Source: Owenia fusiformis
Lineage: Eukaryota; Annelida; Polychaeta; Sabellida; Oweniidae
DNA length: 64,000 nucleotides
Assembly (NCBI GenBank): GCA_903813345.2
Contig: CAIIXF020000001.1
Location: 31,111,915 to 31,175,914, forward strand
Direction: 5' to 3'
This document shows positions 26,201-37,997 of the stretch, piece after piece (the stretch's first letter is position 1; the number at the start of each line of letters is the position of its first letter). The position numbers and the translations under genes are program-made. Under the pieces are notes generated by a model, which did no database searches, was not told the DNA's origin, and was given only the letters and a program-made list of their open reading frames with translations.

Positions 26201-29200
26201 AACTTGACAACCATTCAACGAATGACCTTGGGTGAGTTATTGGTTATATAATGCATTGCAGTTATATGAAATACAATGTTTGGATTGGCTGGAATCGGAC
26301 ACAACTTGCTTAGCTATGTGTGGATTCTGTTTAATGTATATTCTAATTCTAAATCATTCTTTACTTTTATCCAACACAAATATGTACATACAGCTACACT
26401 GAAATATATGGTAATAAAGAAAAATATTTACGCACTTCTCCTAACTTAGATTCGGGAATTAGTTCATACTGTGGATTCTTAGCTTGCTTCAGTTTTGGGG
26501 CAAACACTTTGTCAACATCTAGTCTTGTCATCCTATAGAGAAGTTCTTGCACACATGGAGTGATGAAAACCTCACCAGGGTCTCTAGGTCCTGGAAGTTA
26601 CATGAAGTGATTAATATTTGTGAAAAACATACCTGCATCTACAAAGGTTACACTGTAGGGAATAATTCTTATTCTGGGACATAACTACAGTATGTCTAAT
26701 ATGCACTTCTTCCTGAGAAAACTTTCTAACTTTTCGATTTATCAAGCATAATCTGAGAGTGGAAAAATTTGAAAGCTGCATACAAAAATATAAAATAATA
26801 ACATTTATGATAAATGACCCAGTTCTACTCTTAAATTCATGTCTTAATACCCTTATTTCCATAATTCAGGATGCTATAAATCAATTTTTTCTCTGTCGCC
26901 AATTTTGGCGGGGCACTTAAAATTGGTCCAGCCAATTTTTTTCCTGTGTAGCCATAGTTCAGTTAGTCAATCCAAAATGCCTCTAACCAACCTAGACCCC
27001 TAATTCTCCACTTACCAAAGAAGATCCAGGATGCTCACTAAGATTTCATTTGAGCTCAGAGCTAGTGATCGAGGGGGGGGGTCTACGTACTTTGCCCCTC
27101 CCGTTAAATGTAGGAAAAGTTCACCCTTCTCAAATTTGTTCTCAGGGAATTTCTAAATACTTAAGCAATTGCTTGAATTTTTTTAAATTCTTAATATTTA
27201 CAATTATTCAGGAGAAACACTGAAATGAGAAGCAGGTGTAGAAATCCCCAGGTAGAAATCATTGCTCTCTTTAATGTTTATGAGTGGCTGTCCAGTTGAC
27301 AGGCAGAATTATCTCGCTCATGCTCCCTAGATTGAAAAACATAACAATAGTAAATGGACTAATGGAGGACACTCACATTCATATATGGTTTAAATGAGAA
27401 TATTGGGATTGTCCTTCCCTAATCAGATGCAAGCTTTTGTAATCCAATTAGTCAAGGGAAGATATTCCCATGCTATTCCATAGTGAGATAGTTTGCTATC
27501 TAAATCAAGAGCATACCTTATTTGATTTTCATTGCGGCAAGAAACTTTTTAAAAAAAATTAATTTGTCTTCCCAAGAGGGAAAGCCCGAGAGCTTTAGAG
27601 ATGACAGACATAATTACCTCTCTTGCTTACCACCTCCGTTTGTTCGAATTTTCACCTGCTAGTTTCCAAATACTACACTTCGATGTGATGTTTAATTAAT
27701 GTAGGCATATTCCATACACCTTTCTTTTACCTTTACATGAGATAAGAAGCTATTATATTGGTTGACAATACAGAAATGAACATAATATTATTCAAAGCTT
27801 ATTTCGAAAATTTAGAATCTGCCGCACCATTGATGACATTTGTTTGTTGATTTTTGACCAATTAGAGATGTATGTAAACATACATGTTTATAAGTTTATA
27901 TGTTTTTAAATGTTAAGGTTTTAAATTATATTCTATTCAAATTCTATCACTGTTAAATTATATATCTGCTTTATATGGGCTTATTAGCCTTTTGCAGATT
28001 ATTGACATAGACATAAGCCTATATCATCCTCGAACTCTGGGATTAATACCCCATGATGCGTCCCTGAATCCTCGTTCTTCCGGGCTTGTTCTACCCAACA
28101 TCAGGGGGGTAGATTTCCCAAAGATGACCTTTCATATTGGCACGTTCAAAAACAAATTTTATAAACAGGTCTCATTTGCCATTGAAATGGATCTCCAAAT
28201 GATCGCTGTAGTTTTATGAGTATTCTCTACAGTCTACAAGTATGGATCGAGTAGTGAAGATCTTGAACTGATGTTAACATCATTCCAACGATTTCAAATT
28301 TAACTTTGCGCATGCGCAGCACTGAGAGAACACATGCTCATGATTGTTCACGTGATTACATCCTGCAATTTGATTGGAGATGATGCTGGAGATGATTTAT
28401 CCCATGCCAGGACTATAGTCCTGCGAACGTCTTATTCTTTTGCCTGTACGATTACAACATGGGAGAATTTTCTTCGCTTCTTACACTTAAGATACCTATT
28501 TCAATAGATTCCTTGGTATTTTAGCATTCTTTTCTTGTAGTTGAATCCACAATTGTCTGGGTTTATCGGCAGAACAAAGAAATTTTCGTTTTTAATCACA
28601 ATATTTGAGTGTAATATTTAACTTATTTCAACCATCAAATTCCTCCACTTTTGGTGCTTCTGGACTACTTCCGGGTCAGTCAAATGGGGAATCCCCTTTT
28701 AAATCCAACGAAAAAGAAAAATGTTCCCGTTCTGCCGATATACCCAGACAATTGTGGATTCTACTTCTCGAAAAGAATGCTAAAATACCCAGGAATCAAT
28801 TGAAGTAGGTATCGGAAGTATAAGCGGCGTAGATAATTCTCCCAAGTTGTAATCGTACAGGCAAAAGAATGCTCTCAATGCAGGACTATAGTCCTGGTAC
28901 GGGATAAGAGATGATGTAATGGGGAATCCCTGAATACGATAGAATATGAAAGAATTATGGGAGCTACTCACTTCTTCTGACCCAACTAAGAGGAGGGAAA
29001 GCCCCAGAGTTTAAAGATGACAGACATAATTACCTCTCTTGCTTACCACCTTCGTTCGTTCGAATTTTCATCGGCTAGTTATCAAATACTACACTTCGAT
29101 TGGATGTTTTAATTGATATAGGCATATTCCGTACACCTTTCTTTATCTTGATGTGAAATGAGAAGCTATGATATTGGTTAACACGCCAGAAATGAACATA

Positions 29201-29610
29201 ATATTATTCGAAGCGTATTTCGAAAATTTTGAAACCGCCATTGATGACGTCATTTGTTTGTCGACTTTTGACCAATCAGCGACGATGTCATCTCAATACA
29301 GATTTACATTATAAGCGTATGTCATCTTTGAACCCTGGGGTTTCTCCCCCTCTTGACCCAACTTGTTATTTTTAGTGGGCGATAATAGAGTATTCATTCA
29401 CTAAAGTTGATTCTTCGAAGATATAGGCATAGTACCAATTGAAATAACGTACTTACCTAAAGGAACTGCTTCATTACTACAATATTTACGTATTAGTAAC
29501 TTTCTTTTATGTAAAACTGAAGAAGAATTCGATAAAAACCGATGACATTTTGTGAAAATTCTTCCAGCGGAAGTCATGTTTTCAGGAATGCTGGGTATAT
29601 TGAACGCCAT
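17249..29610 (-). CDS. MRPS22: Mitochondrial ribosomal protein mS22, eight exons
   Basis: Exons in transcription order: 29610-29457, 26590-26436, 25662-25498, 24731-24588, 22966-22883, 18210-18065, 17760-17649, 17359-17249. All borders are GT-AG, phases match, and the product is 356 residues against about 360 in human. It is a metazoan-specific component of the small mitoribosomal subunit. Recognisable blocks include KLQMPPVL, TETKYIFTDITYGI, GTLRKATHDERDRMINVYFP, QFEPDSPDYI, DLRSTRHFGGLAFYLA and IDHLLVDMLQRDLI. The N-terminus is rich in Ser, Arg and Lys and lacks acids, as expected of a mitochondrial presequence. The start at 29610 follows an in-frame TAG; a second ATG at residue 12 is an alternative. 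Intron 5 holds a 4.2 kb fold-back element. The gene shares a 317 bp divergent promoter with the CFAP107-like gene. Confidence 0.93.
18630..22838. mobile_element. 4.2 kb fold-back element in an MRPS22 intron
   Basis: The left end GGTAGTAAGCTAGCACCCAA is matched in reverse complement by the right end, and TA flanks both sides. Arms of at least 600 bp match closely, including CGCGCCGTATCCGGGGCGAA at about 18731 against its complement at about 22717. Inside each arm are repeated blocks of about 369 bp (for example starting near 19083 and 19452), each with AAAAGTGGGCGTC, a G/C homopolymer tract and AATCAGCCTTA; inverted copies run from about 21400 to 22400. The centre holds unrelated sequence (20100-21360). 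There is no transposase frame. The right end lies only about 40 bp from the donor site of exon 5. Confidence 0.85.
23622..23782. mobile_element. Palindromic MITE, MRPS22 intron
   Basis: An AAAGACC end with a roughly 65-base arm containing GATTCTATGATTTATGG and ATTTTATTCTG is mirrored by the right half ending GGTCTTT. The spacer is about 30 bp. Confidence 0.75.
23883..24545. repeat. Two direct copies of a ~250 bp repeat
   Basis: Segments 23883-24185 and 24340-24545 share the same order of words: GAGAACC/GGAAACC, GGGAAAT-GTGATGA, GGTCAAATAG, GGATAGACATAAAAT, and an end near CCCATAGGCTCACTGTG-GAGTCAAA. They lie in the MRPS22 intron between exons 4 and 5 and do not code. Confidence 0.55.
24942..25128. 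repeat. Long hairpin with ATATGATATTGACC motifs
   Basis: The left arm (TTATTT..GGGATTGAATATGGGTTTTATT.. then ATATGATATTGACC twice) is inverted in the right arm. The loop is a GC-richer segment around 25030 (GAAAGCGCAGCGTCCGAG). It lies in an MRPS22 intron. Confidence 0.7.
26158..26215. repeat. Short minisatellite TGTCAAGTCAAGT
   Basis: A 21-base unit built from TGTCAAGTCAAGTTGTCAA is repeated about 2.5 times in the MRPS22 intron between exons 2 and 3. Confidence 0.6.
27574..29287. mobile_element. Direct ~300 bp repeats bracketing a fold-back
   Basis: Segments 27574-27870 and 28985-29287 are direct copies about 1.41 kb apart, sharing GATGACAGACATAATTACCT, AAATACTACACTTCGAT and TTTTGACCAAT. 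Between them lies an inverted pair, 28388-28575 and 28729-28908, each arm containing the palindrome AGGACTATAGTCCT and GGGATAA-type ends. It could be an LTR-like or composite insertion, or a duplication flanking a fold-back element. No reverse transcriptase or transposase frame is seen. It lies in MRPS22 intron 1, close to the promoter. Confidence 0.55.
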
Positions 29611-29927
29611 CTATAGCTTCATGGCAACGTTGCTAGCAACAACGCATCACTCATAAGATTATAGTTCCAAGAAGTTAATTCTTTACAAACTTCATGATAT
29701 TTCTCAAGTCACTTATCATATCTTCGCAACTTTATAGTTTATAAGAACAAAAACTATCAACCAATGGAACAAAGCAAAGAACACAAATACTTTGGGCTTA
29801 TATTTTAAATGTCACATTGACCTTTCTAAATATTCATACTCATGTAAACAATAATTGAGTGCAAGGCAACCATAAAGAACTCCCAAACTTTATTATTAGG
29901 ATAGGGAGTAAACAGAACACACAGAAA
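29611..29927. promoter_or_regulatory. Divergent promoter region with RFX/X-box-like palindrome
   Basis: The start codons of MRPS22 (minus) and the CFAP107-like gene (plus) are 317 bp apart. The interval contains GTTGCTAGCAAC at 29629-29640, a 12-base perfect palindrome made of two RFX-type half sites, preceded directly by another half site GGCAAC (29623-29628). X-box motifs bound by RFX factors are the classic promoter element of ciliary genes. No TATA box was seen. Confidence 0.5.
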
Positions 29928-31946
29928 ATGTCTCACGGTGACCCACAGAAATGGCACATGCCTGGTTGGAGAATAGAACAGAAATATGGTCCAGGTGTCT
30001 TGATAGGCAACTATGGAGAAGACAGATATAGAGTGAGTATAAGATTATTCTTACAAAGCAGAAATGGGGAACTTTACATGTAGCCTATGTGTATAACTTA
30101 CAATTACAAATCAAAATGGCATCTCACAATATGTTCAGTGAACTAATTGTCAGTTTTAATAGGGGTTAGCCTACTATTCTATGACAATACATATAAGATC
30201 CATTCAGATACCACATATGCTTTTATGACACGTAAAACAAATAATATAATAAAACCATCGAGTATCAAACAAATAAAACTGCAATATCATTAAAATCTAT
30301 ATAGGTTTATAAAACATTAAAAAATATATGAGTCACTGAGACATCATACAATAAGTACTCATCCAATTTATTTTTAAAAAGTTTCCAGATAAACAAGCTG
30401 GGAGAAATCAAGTAAAAATTTAACTATTTTATTCACCACTGCATGATCAACATGATTGTACAATGAAAATGAATATGCCATACAATATAAGGGAAGAACA
30501 AACAATCTTCCAACAGAACATGTAATCAAATGAAGTAGAATAATACCCGCTTGTAGAAAATAATGATAAATTATTTATGAAAACGGAAGCAGAGGGAATT
30601 CATTCTGACATATTAGATACAGTCTTACATGACTTTCCCATTTCTATATAAATCAACAAGCAGTAGAATATAATGTTGGCTATTTACTCTGTTCGGTTTG
30701 TGTTCAAATAAAAGACAATAGAGACTTGGTCTAGGTAGCATAAAGTAAATTGATCTCTTGTGTCTGGACAATAAAAATCAATTCCTGCTAACATATGCCT
30801 ATAAACACTGTTCAGTTGGATCAATATGTGTTAACAGCAGGTTGTTAAATTGATATTCTGCAGAAGTATGATCTCGAGATAATGCGTGATAATAGCGCCA
30901 TCGTATTTGCACCTCCAATCAATATATAAACATAATCAATGTCTTTAAGTAAATTGCACGAGTAAATGCTGAGAATGATAGAAAGATATTACTAGTATCA
31001 TTCATATGCCTCTTTAAATTATGAAGGATTTTCGTAATACAAATGTATATCACAAAATATATATCAACTTTTAGTTAGTAATAAATATGTTTTACTTTCA
31101 GTTCCAAAGAGATCCTACCAATATGTGCCACAACAGCACTCATAGAACAGATTTCAGATCTTATGGGGGTTACAGGCCTGATGTTGTCATTCGCAGGAAA
31201 GCTCAAATCAAACATGATGGACTTGGCAAAGAATATCTCTTCTCACATCATGGGAAACGATATTCAAATAATATGATATCTTGGTATGATGAGCATTATA
31301 ATAAGAGAGAACGAGATGAGAACAATAAACTTCCCAGCCTAAGATCTTGGGACAGTCACAGTTTGGCATGGCAGCCAGAAAAGTCAGACTATCCCATTCA
31401 AGGTAATTTTTGTTATTTTAGAATTTGCTAATTTAAAAGAAAAGGGCAATGATGAAATGAATATTCCTGCGCAATCCATTATTATTTGTTATACAGAGGA
31501 AAGTTGATTTATGCATCTGGCATACAGGTTCAAGTCAATTGGGTAACCCACAAATGCACAAGTCACTTTACCAAATGGGCCACAAAAAGCTTTTTGATAA
31601 AATCATTAAGTAAATAAAATTACAATGTAATACTTTTCTCATTCCAGGTGCATCTACAAACTTTGGCCTGAAACAGAAACTAGAGAGCAAATGGCGAGAT
31701 CAGATTGCAGATGAAACCAAAGGAGATTACATCACAAACTACCAAAGATCACACACTTGGACACCAAAAGAAAGTTTACAGACATTGAGATATGCGAATG
31801 CTCGTGAACTCTCCACCACATTGCACCCATATAATAGAGTGAACAGTAACCTTAACCTTCGAAATCAGACTGTAGGAGGTGTAGCAAAACAGCCAGAAAT
31901 TATGCCAGGACAGTTCACACATGCTGTTCCAACTGTTGGAGTATAA
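29928..31946 (+). CDS. CFAP107: CFAP107-like (C1orf158) ciliary microtubule protein, three exons
   Basis: Exons 29928-30032, 31102-31402 and 31648-31946 join in frame to 234 residues. The start is the first ATG (MSHGDPQKWH). There are no membrane segments. Recognisable stretches are GWRIEQKYGPGVLIGNY near the N-terminus, SWYDEHYNKRERD followed by LPSLRSWDSHSLAWQPEKSD in the middle, then TNFGL. These match my recollection of CFAP107/C1orf158, a microtubule inner protein of ciliary doublet microtubules (about 194 aa in human). The tail after residue 160 is extended and Asn/Thr-rich. An AATAAA lies at 32113-32118. The X-box-like site about 290 bp upstream supports a ciliary role. The assignment rests on recalled motifs, not an alignment. 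Confidence 0.68.
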
Positions 31947-32837
31947 TATAGATCTGCAGATATTATAGCCAAAAATTTCATCCATCATATTTTCTCATTA
32001 AATATCTCTAGTTTGACTATTATTGGATAATTATGTCTAGACTATTTTACAATGTTATATCACATCTATACACTAAACAAAAATAATCACTTTTATCAAT
32101 TTTATTATTTTAAATAAAATAATTCCAAAGAGTAGAAACATTACAGATAAACACTGGCTGTTTATGTTCCAGTGCCAAAGCTAGCAAGTAAAATGAAAAA
32201 TATTGTGAATGCTCAAATCATAAATATCAGATAGGGTCGTTATGAATGATATAAAACAGTATTAGACTGACAAGTATTTAGCAGTTTGTATGAGGGTATT
32301 ATACCTGGATAGTATTATCACATAATAGCCCACATGGGCAATGTCTGTACCTCCAATCCTGAATTACCCCAAAATATGTTACTTGTACCTTCAATAGACT
32401 TTAGTCCTAGACTTCTTATTTAAAATACCCAACCAAAGCTTGAAAATTATTACTCCCCTGGTACTGTACTAAGCAGAATGGCAAGTTCCCCATTGGAGTT
32501 TCATGTTTTCACCTTTCTTGATTTTAAAAGGCAATTAAATCACTTATTAAAGCAATTTTTCAAGCTTAGATAATTGTAAAAAATAATGTTTATATCAAAG
32601 TCTATTAATGGTGCAAGTTACATTATTTTAGGGTGGAATTAATCTAATTGCAATTATGAAAACTATTGTAACCATATTGTTTTGTTTACAGAGTTATGCA
32701 AATCACCTTGCTTATTGGATGGCTTTTGTTAATCACAAATCATTTAATATGTTGTATGACTCTACATCCTAAATGTATTTCTCAATACTATAAAGCTGAG
32801 CTTTTTCATATACAATGTCATGAACAATCTAGTAATA
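31947..32837. other. 3' flank of the CFAP107-like gene
   Basis: AT-rich. It contains a probable poly(A) signal AATAAA at 32113-32118 and nothing else that I can support before the fold-back element begins. Confidence 0.5.
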
Positions 32838-33861
32838 TAGCGGGGTCAGATGTCCTTTTTTTGTTCGGCTTTTTCAGGAAAGCAACAAACTTGGCACAGT
32901 TGTAGAATCATATGATCTGAGTGAAAAATGATTTCAGGGCAAGTGATTTAGGGTGGTCTTCATGGATATTTTAGCCTCTGACCCCCCACCCCTACCAGAC
33001 TGGGAGGGGTATATTATTAAAATTAAATAAAAATGGTTTTAAAGTATTTTTCTTTAAATGACTTCATTTGGTGATTGCTTTGAGCCATGAAATTGTGTAA
33101 AACCCAATTAAGAAGTTGTCTGTAGCAAGAAAAACTCATTTTAACCCAATTATCTAAGAATAATTCGTTGTTTAAAGGGCCAAATACGGGACATCCAGTC
33201 CTGTATTTCAAGAATGTGATGTCTGATAGTCATGAAAAAATTCATAGTAGTAGAGGTTTAAGTGTTCATCACAGGTAGAAAATATATTATGGGTGGCTCA
33301 TGTATTTTTTAAGAAAAAAATTCTCGAAATTTCAATTTTTAAGTGCATGCAGCTCAGGGGTAACCTTATTTTACCTTAATAATTTTTAAAATATGCAATG
33401 TATGCATCTCATATGAGGTCTAAATGATGCATAGAGCATTGTTTTGTCATATTATTCCTAATTAGATGTAAAAAAATTATTGGAAATTTTTCAAAAATCC
33501 AAATTTTCATTTTCGCTTCTAAAAGGCCAGGGGTAACCATATTTTACCTTAATAATTTTCAAGATATGTAATATATGCATCTCAAATTAGCTCAAAATGG
33601 TGCATATAGTTTTGTTTTATCAGATTACCCTTGATTAGATGTAGAAAAATGATTTGACATTTCTTAAAAATCTAAATTTTCATTTTAGCTTATTGTGGCC
33701 CATGGGTAGCCATATTTTACCTCAATAATTTTCAAAGTACGAGACGTATGCATCTCAAATGAGCTTTAAAGGGTTTTTAAATCTTCTTTTGTCATATGTT
33801 ATTCTTAGGGAATGTAAAAAATGTTTGGAAATTTGAAAAAATGACATTTTCATATTAGGCC

Positions 33862-34298
33862 ATAAGAATAAGATTCTCTGCTTTGCGTCCTGGCAAAATC
33901 CAAATCATGCTAGGGTACAAGGAAAACAAACACAGACTCAAGAAAAAACACAAACTTGTTTGCTGAGAAATGTATACATTTTATGGGCATTAAAAGAGAT
34001 GACATACCAATTTGCAGTGATACAAACACAGATCTATACATTTTATACAATATATTTAAATATAGGTATTATTCAAGGGTAAAAATAAGAAAATACACAA
34101 TGTATGCCAAAGTAATCAATAACACTGTCAATTTTGACGCATATCAATTTATCCGCCCTTTCATCTGTTCCTGATTGAACGAAATGCGATGTTACTTTCA
34201 GACCCTTGTGGTAGCTATTTGGATGTGTTTGTTTTTTTCTGATTTACTCAAAATTGTGCAAGCAAGGGGACGCAAAACAAAGAATCTAATTCTTATAG
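33862..34298. mobile_element. Nested TIR MITE (~440 bp)
   Basis: The left end CATAAGAATAAGATTCTCTG then CTTTGCGTCC is mirrored by the right end (GGACGCAAAACAAAGAATCT then AATTCTTATAG). It interrupts a ~171-bp unit of the left arm of the larger fold-back, so it inserted later. Confidence 0.7.
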
Positions 34299-34435
34299 GC
34301 TTAGCTTTTGATGCCATTTTACCATAATAAGTTAAATAAAGATATATCACACGAGCTCAAAATGTTGAATATGGTCAAGTTTTGTCATTTATTCCTTCTG
34401 AGATAAGAAATAATAATTAAGAAAATTATAAAAAA

Positions 34436-34550
34436 TCTCAACATCCATTTATTTATTTATATAAAGAATCTCAACATCCATTTATTTATTTATATAAAGA
34501 ATCTCAACATCCATTTATTTATTTATATAAAGAATCTCAACATCCATTTA
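34436..34550. repeat. 33-bp minisatellite, ~3.5 copies
   Basis: The unit begins TCTCAACATCCATTTATTTA and ends ATATAAAGAA. Starts are at 34436, 34469, 34502 and 34535, with essentially identical copies. It lies in the spacer of the larger fold-back. Confidence 0.85.
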
Positions 34551-35054
34551 TTCCTTTTTAGTACCAGTAGCTCAATTTTGTACTATAGTTTTATCGAGCA
34601 GTTTTTTAAGATATGAAAATGTTTGACAATCCAGTTTATACTGAGTAGTGGCATTGTTAAGATTCTGTGTATAATCATTTGAAAATATAATCCAAAACCA
34701 TAAAACATAATCAAACAGGTCAGGATTTATAGATTCTGACGTCTCCCCTACAGCTACATAGCCCAGAGCAAATGAGATATGATTTCAAACATTTGCATAC
34801 TGTTCCCTCGACACTCCTTAAACATCAAACAAGTTTTTTGCATGCCTCGAATGCAAGATCTTTTGTTATTATACAGAATTCCACCTCATAGGACCTACAT
34901 TTTCATATGCTGTGGCCTCAGTATCAGCAGTGGGAGTAGTCCAGCCACATTCATATGGTGATAGAAACTGTGTGTTAGAATGCATCAGAATAACAAATGA
35001 CTCTACAACTGCAATATTTCTAAGAAAAGATTCAAAGTTTAAAACAACTGCAAT

Positions 35055-35365
35055 CGCTCTGGGTATACACCTTCCATTCCTTCAAATCAGATGATTTAGA
35101 GTAGTAGTAGAATGCAAAGGTGACATATTAAATCCAGTGATTGCATGAAAAATTGGGAGGGATTGGGATTGGGGAGGGATTGCATTTGGTAAAAGAAAAT
35201 CCATTCAATAACTAGCTGCGCATGATATTGCAAGATCACTTGGCCATGACCAAAGTTTAGCCCTCCCGATTTTTCATTCAATCATTCTATGCGATGTCAA
35301 ATCTGCATTTAACTACTACTCTAAATCATCTGATTTGGAGGAATGGAAGGTGTACCCAGAGGTGA
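35055..35365. mobile_element. Nested palindromic MITE (~310 bp)
   Basis: The left arm with GGTATACACCTTCCATTCCT and AAATCAGATGATTTAGAGTA is inverted in the right arm ending near 35365. Arms are about 110 bp each, with a GGGAGGGATTGGGATTGGGG tract in the loop. Confidence 0.75.
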
Positions 35366-35646
35366 TGCAAGTGTTCTTAAACCTTATATCTTTATATAAT
35401 ATTTCATTGATTTATCATTTTTTATCTCAGTATGAATATATGAACGTATGAATATGGCAAAATGCCATTTTGAGCTTATTTGAGTTGCAAATGTGACATA
35501 TCTTGAAAATTATTATGGTAAAATGAGGCTACCTATAACCAGTCAAAAGCTAAATCAAAATCTGATCATTTTTTACATCTCCTTAGAAATGATATGACAA
35601 AACAAGATTATATACACCATTTCAAGCTCATTTGAGATGCATATAC

Positions 35647-36560
35647 ACGGGATACTAGAGTATCCGCGTATATTGAGTATGACCGGTTCTAAGCTTACGA
35701 GTGTGACCGTATTTCTGTTCCTATAAACAGTTGAGGTGAGTATTTGCTTTTTATGAACACTTTCGAACGTTTTCTTTTTATCCTACTTGGTCAATGAATG
35801 ATACTTGGTATACTTATAATGCCAGGCATATCACAAGGGGCCTTAATCAAGAGAAAACGTATTAATATTAGATTGAAGCCGTAAAATCCTAGTTTCCAGC
35901 ATCTTTGATCAGTTTTTGTGTAACACAACGCAACTCCGAAGAGGATGACACATCTTATGTATAATATATAGCTAGATCTACGAATTAGTCATGAATATTT
36001 TAAATAATTTAGCCTGCTCTGTCCAAATATGATACATCTTTGAATTTTTGAGAATACGAATGTCACTGGTGCCCCATTATTGGAGAATACGATTGTGAAA
36101 CAATCAGTGGGCCGTGTTACACTCGTTTCCATGACATTTCACAAGCGTATCCTCTGGGAAAAGATAAATCCTTTTCTTGCTCAATCTACGGGGGATCATA
36201 TAAACTGAGATTTGGAGATCTTGTTCAGGTTAGCCATAAAAAGGTTTGGGATTTGATTTTTTCTACTGTGATATTAATGATTTGGCTCTAAGGCGAGAAA
36301 TCTGTACTTTCTGATTGATATTCCATTATGAACAGTTACATTGCTAAAATAGCTCATGTTTAACATTTTTTTGTTACATTACTATTAAATACAGCATAAA
36401 CTATATTCAACAAACACAATTTCAAAAAGGATAATATAGAAGTTAACCTTTATTTTCCATTTTTAAGCAGCTGTGCCTCTCATGACTTTCCAAAACAGGT
36501 TATATTCGTAGCCTAAGAACGGGTCATACTCAATATACGCTGATACTCTAGTTACCCGTG
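35647..36560. mobile_element. Nested 0.9 kb TIR element inside a 171-bp unit
   Basis: The ends, CACGGGATACTAGAGTATCC then GCGTATATTGAGTATGACC, are mirrored on the right with a few mismatches. The element splits a ~171-bp unit of the right arm: the left flank ends GATGCATATA and the right flank resumes ATATATGTAAC, consistent with a short AT target duplication. The interior is not similar to the rest of the fold-back. It contains an open stretch bordered by splice-like sites (36053-36228), listed as a finding. Confidence 0.7.
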
Positions 36561-37997
36561 ATATATGTAACATACATTGAAAATTATTATGGTAAGTATG
36601 GTTACCCTTGGGCTGTCAAAAGCAGAGCTCAAATAGAAAATTTAGATTTTTAGATATTAGATATTTAGAAATGTCAAATTACGTTTTATATATTATTAGG
36701 GGAAATATGAAAACAAGACTTCTGGTACATGAACCACTTTGAGCTCATTTGTGATGCATATGTAACACACATTGCAAATTATTATGTTAAAAATATGGTT
36801 ATAGAAAATTCAGATTTTTAAGAAATGTCCAATAATTTTTCTTCATCTTATTTTGGGTATGATAAAACAAGACTATATGCACCATTTTGAGCTCATTTGA
36901 GATGCATATATTACATATCTTGAAAATTATTATGCTAAAATATGGTTACCCCTGGACCATCTGAAGCTTAAATGAAAATATAGAGTTTTAAGAATTATCA
37001 ATTATTTTTCTTCATCTTATTAGGGTTAATATGATAAAACAAAACTAGATGCACCGTATTGAGCTCATTTGAGATGGATATATTACATATTTTAAAAATT
37101 ATTAAGGTACAATATGGTTACCCCTGGCCATTCAGAAGCGAAAATGAAAATTTAATTTTAAAAAAATTCCAATCTTTTTTTACTTCTGATTAGCAATATT
37201 ATGAAAAAACAAGACTAGATGCACCATTTTGAGCTCATTTGAGATGGATATATTACATATTTTAAAAATTATTAAGGTACAATATGGTTACCCCTGGCCA
37301 TTCAGAATCGAAAATGAAAATTTGAATTTTTTTGAATTCCAATCTTTTTTGTACATCTAATTAGCAATAATATGACAAAATAAGACTAGAAGCACCATTC
37401 TGAGCTCATATGAGATGCATACATTGACTATCTTAAAAATTATTGAGGTAAGATAAGGTTACCCCTGAGCCAAATGCACCAAAAAATTGAAATTTCGATA
37501 ATTTTTTTCTCTGAGAATACATCAGCTACCAAAGCAATATTTTCTAACTGCGATAAACACTTATACTTCTATTACTGTGAATTTTTTTAAGACTATTAGT
37601 CATCACATTCTTGAAATACAGTAATGGACGTCCCATATTTGGCCCTTTAAATAATACGTTTTTCCTGGATATTTGGGTTAAAATGTATTTTCCTCACTAA
37701 ATACCACTTCTAAAATGAGTTTTACATCATTTCAAGGCTCAAAGCAATCACCAAATGAAGTCAATTAAACAAATATACTTTAAAACCATTTTTATTTATT
37801 TTTTATAATTTACCCCCTCCCTACCTGATAGGGGTGGGGGTCAGAGGTAAAAAAATCTGTGAAGACCACCCCCAATCACTTGCCCTGAAATCATTTTTCA
37901 CTCAAATCATATGTTTCTACAAATGTGCCAAGTTTGTTGCTTTCCTGAAAAAGCCGAACAAAAAAGGGGTTATATCTGGACATCTGATCCCGCTAAT

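Larger units (their letters stand above)
32838..37997. mobile_element. 5.2 kb fold-back element with ~171-bp arrayed arms
   Basis: The left end TAGCGGGGTCAGATGTCC is mirrored at the right end, with TA (or ATA) flanking both. Next to each end lies GTTCGGCTTTTTCAGGAAAG or its complement, then a conserved GGGGT-GGGGTCAGAGG block. Further in, both arms consist of a ~171-bp unit with GAGCTCATTTGAGATGCATA, TTGAAAATTATTA and GGTTACCCCTGG. Unit starts on the right arm are near 36889, 37061, 37231 and 37402; on the left arm complementary copies lie near 33405, 33579 and 33750. Arms reach about 34430 and 35390. Several smaller elements sit inside (listed separately). No transposase is seen. Confidence 0.85.
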
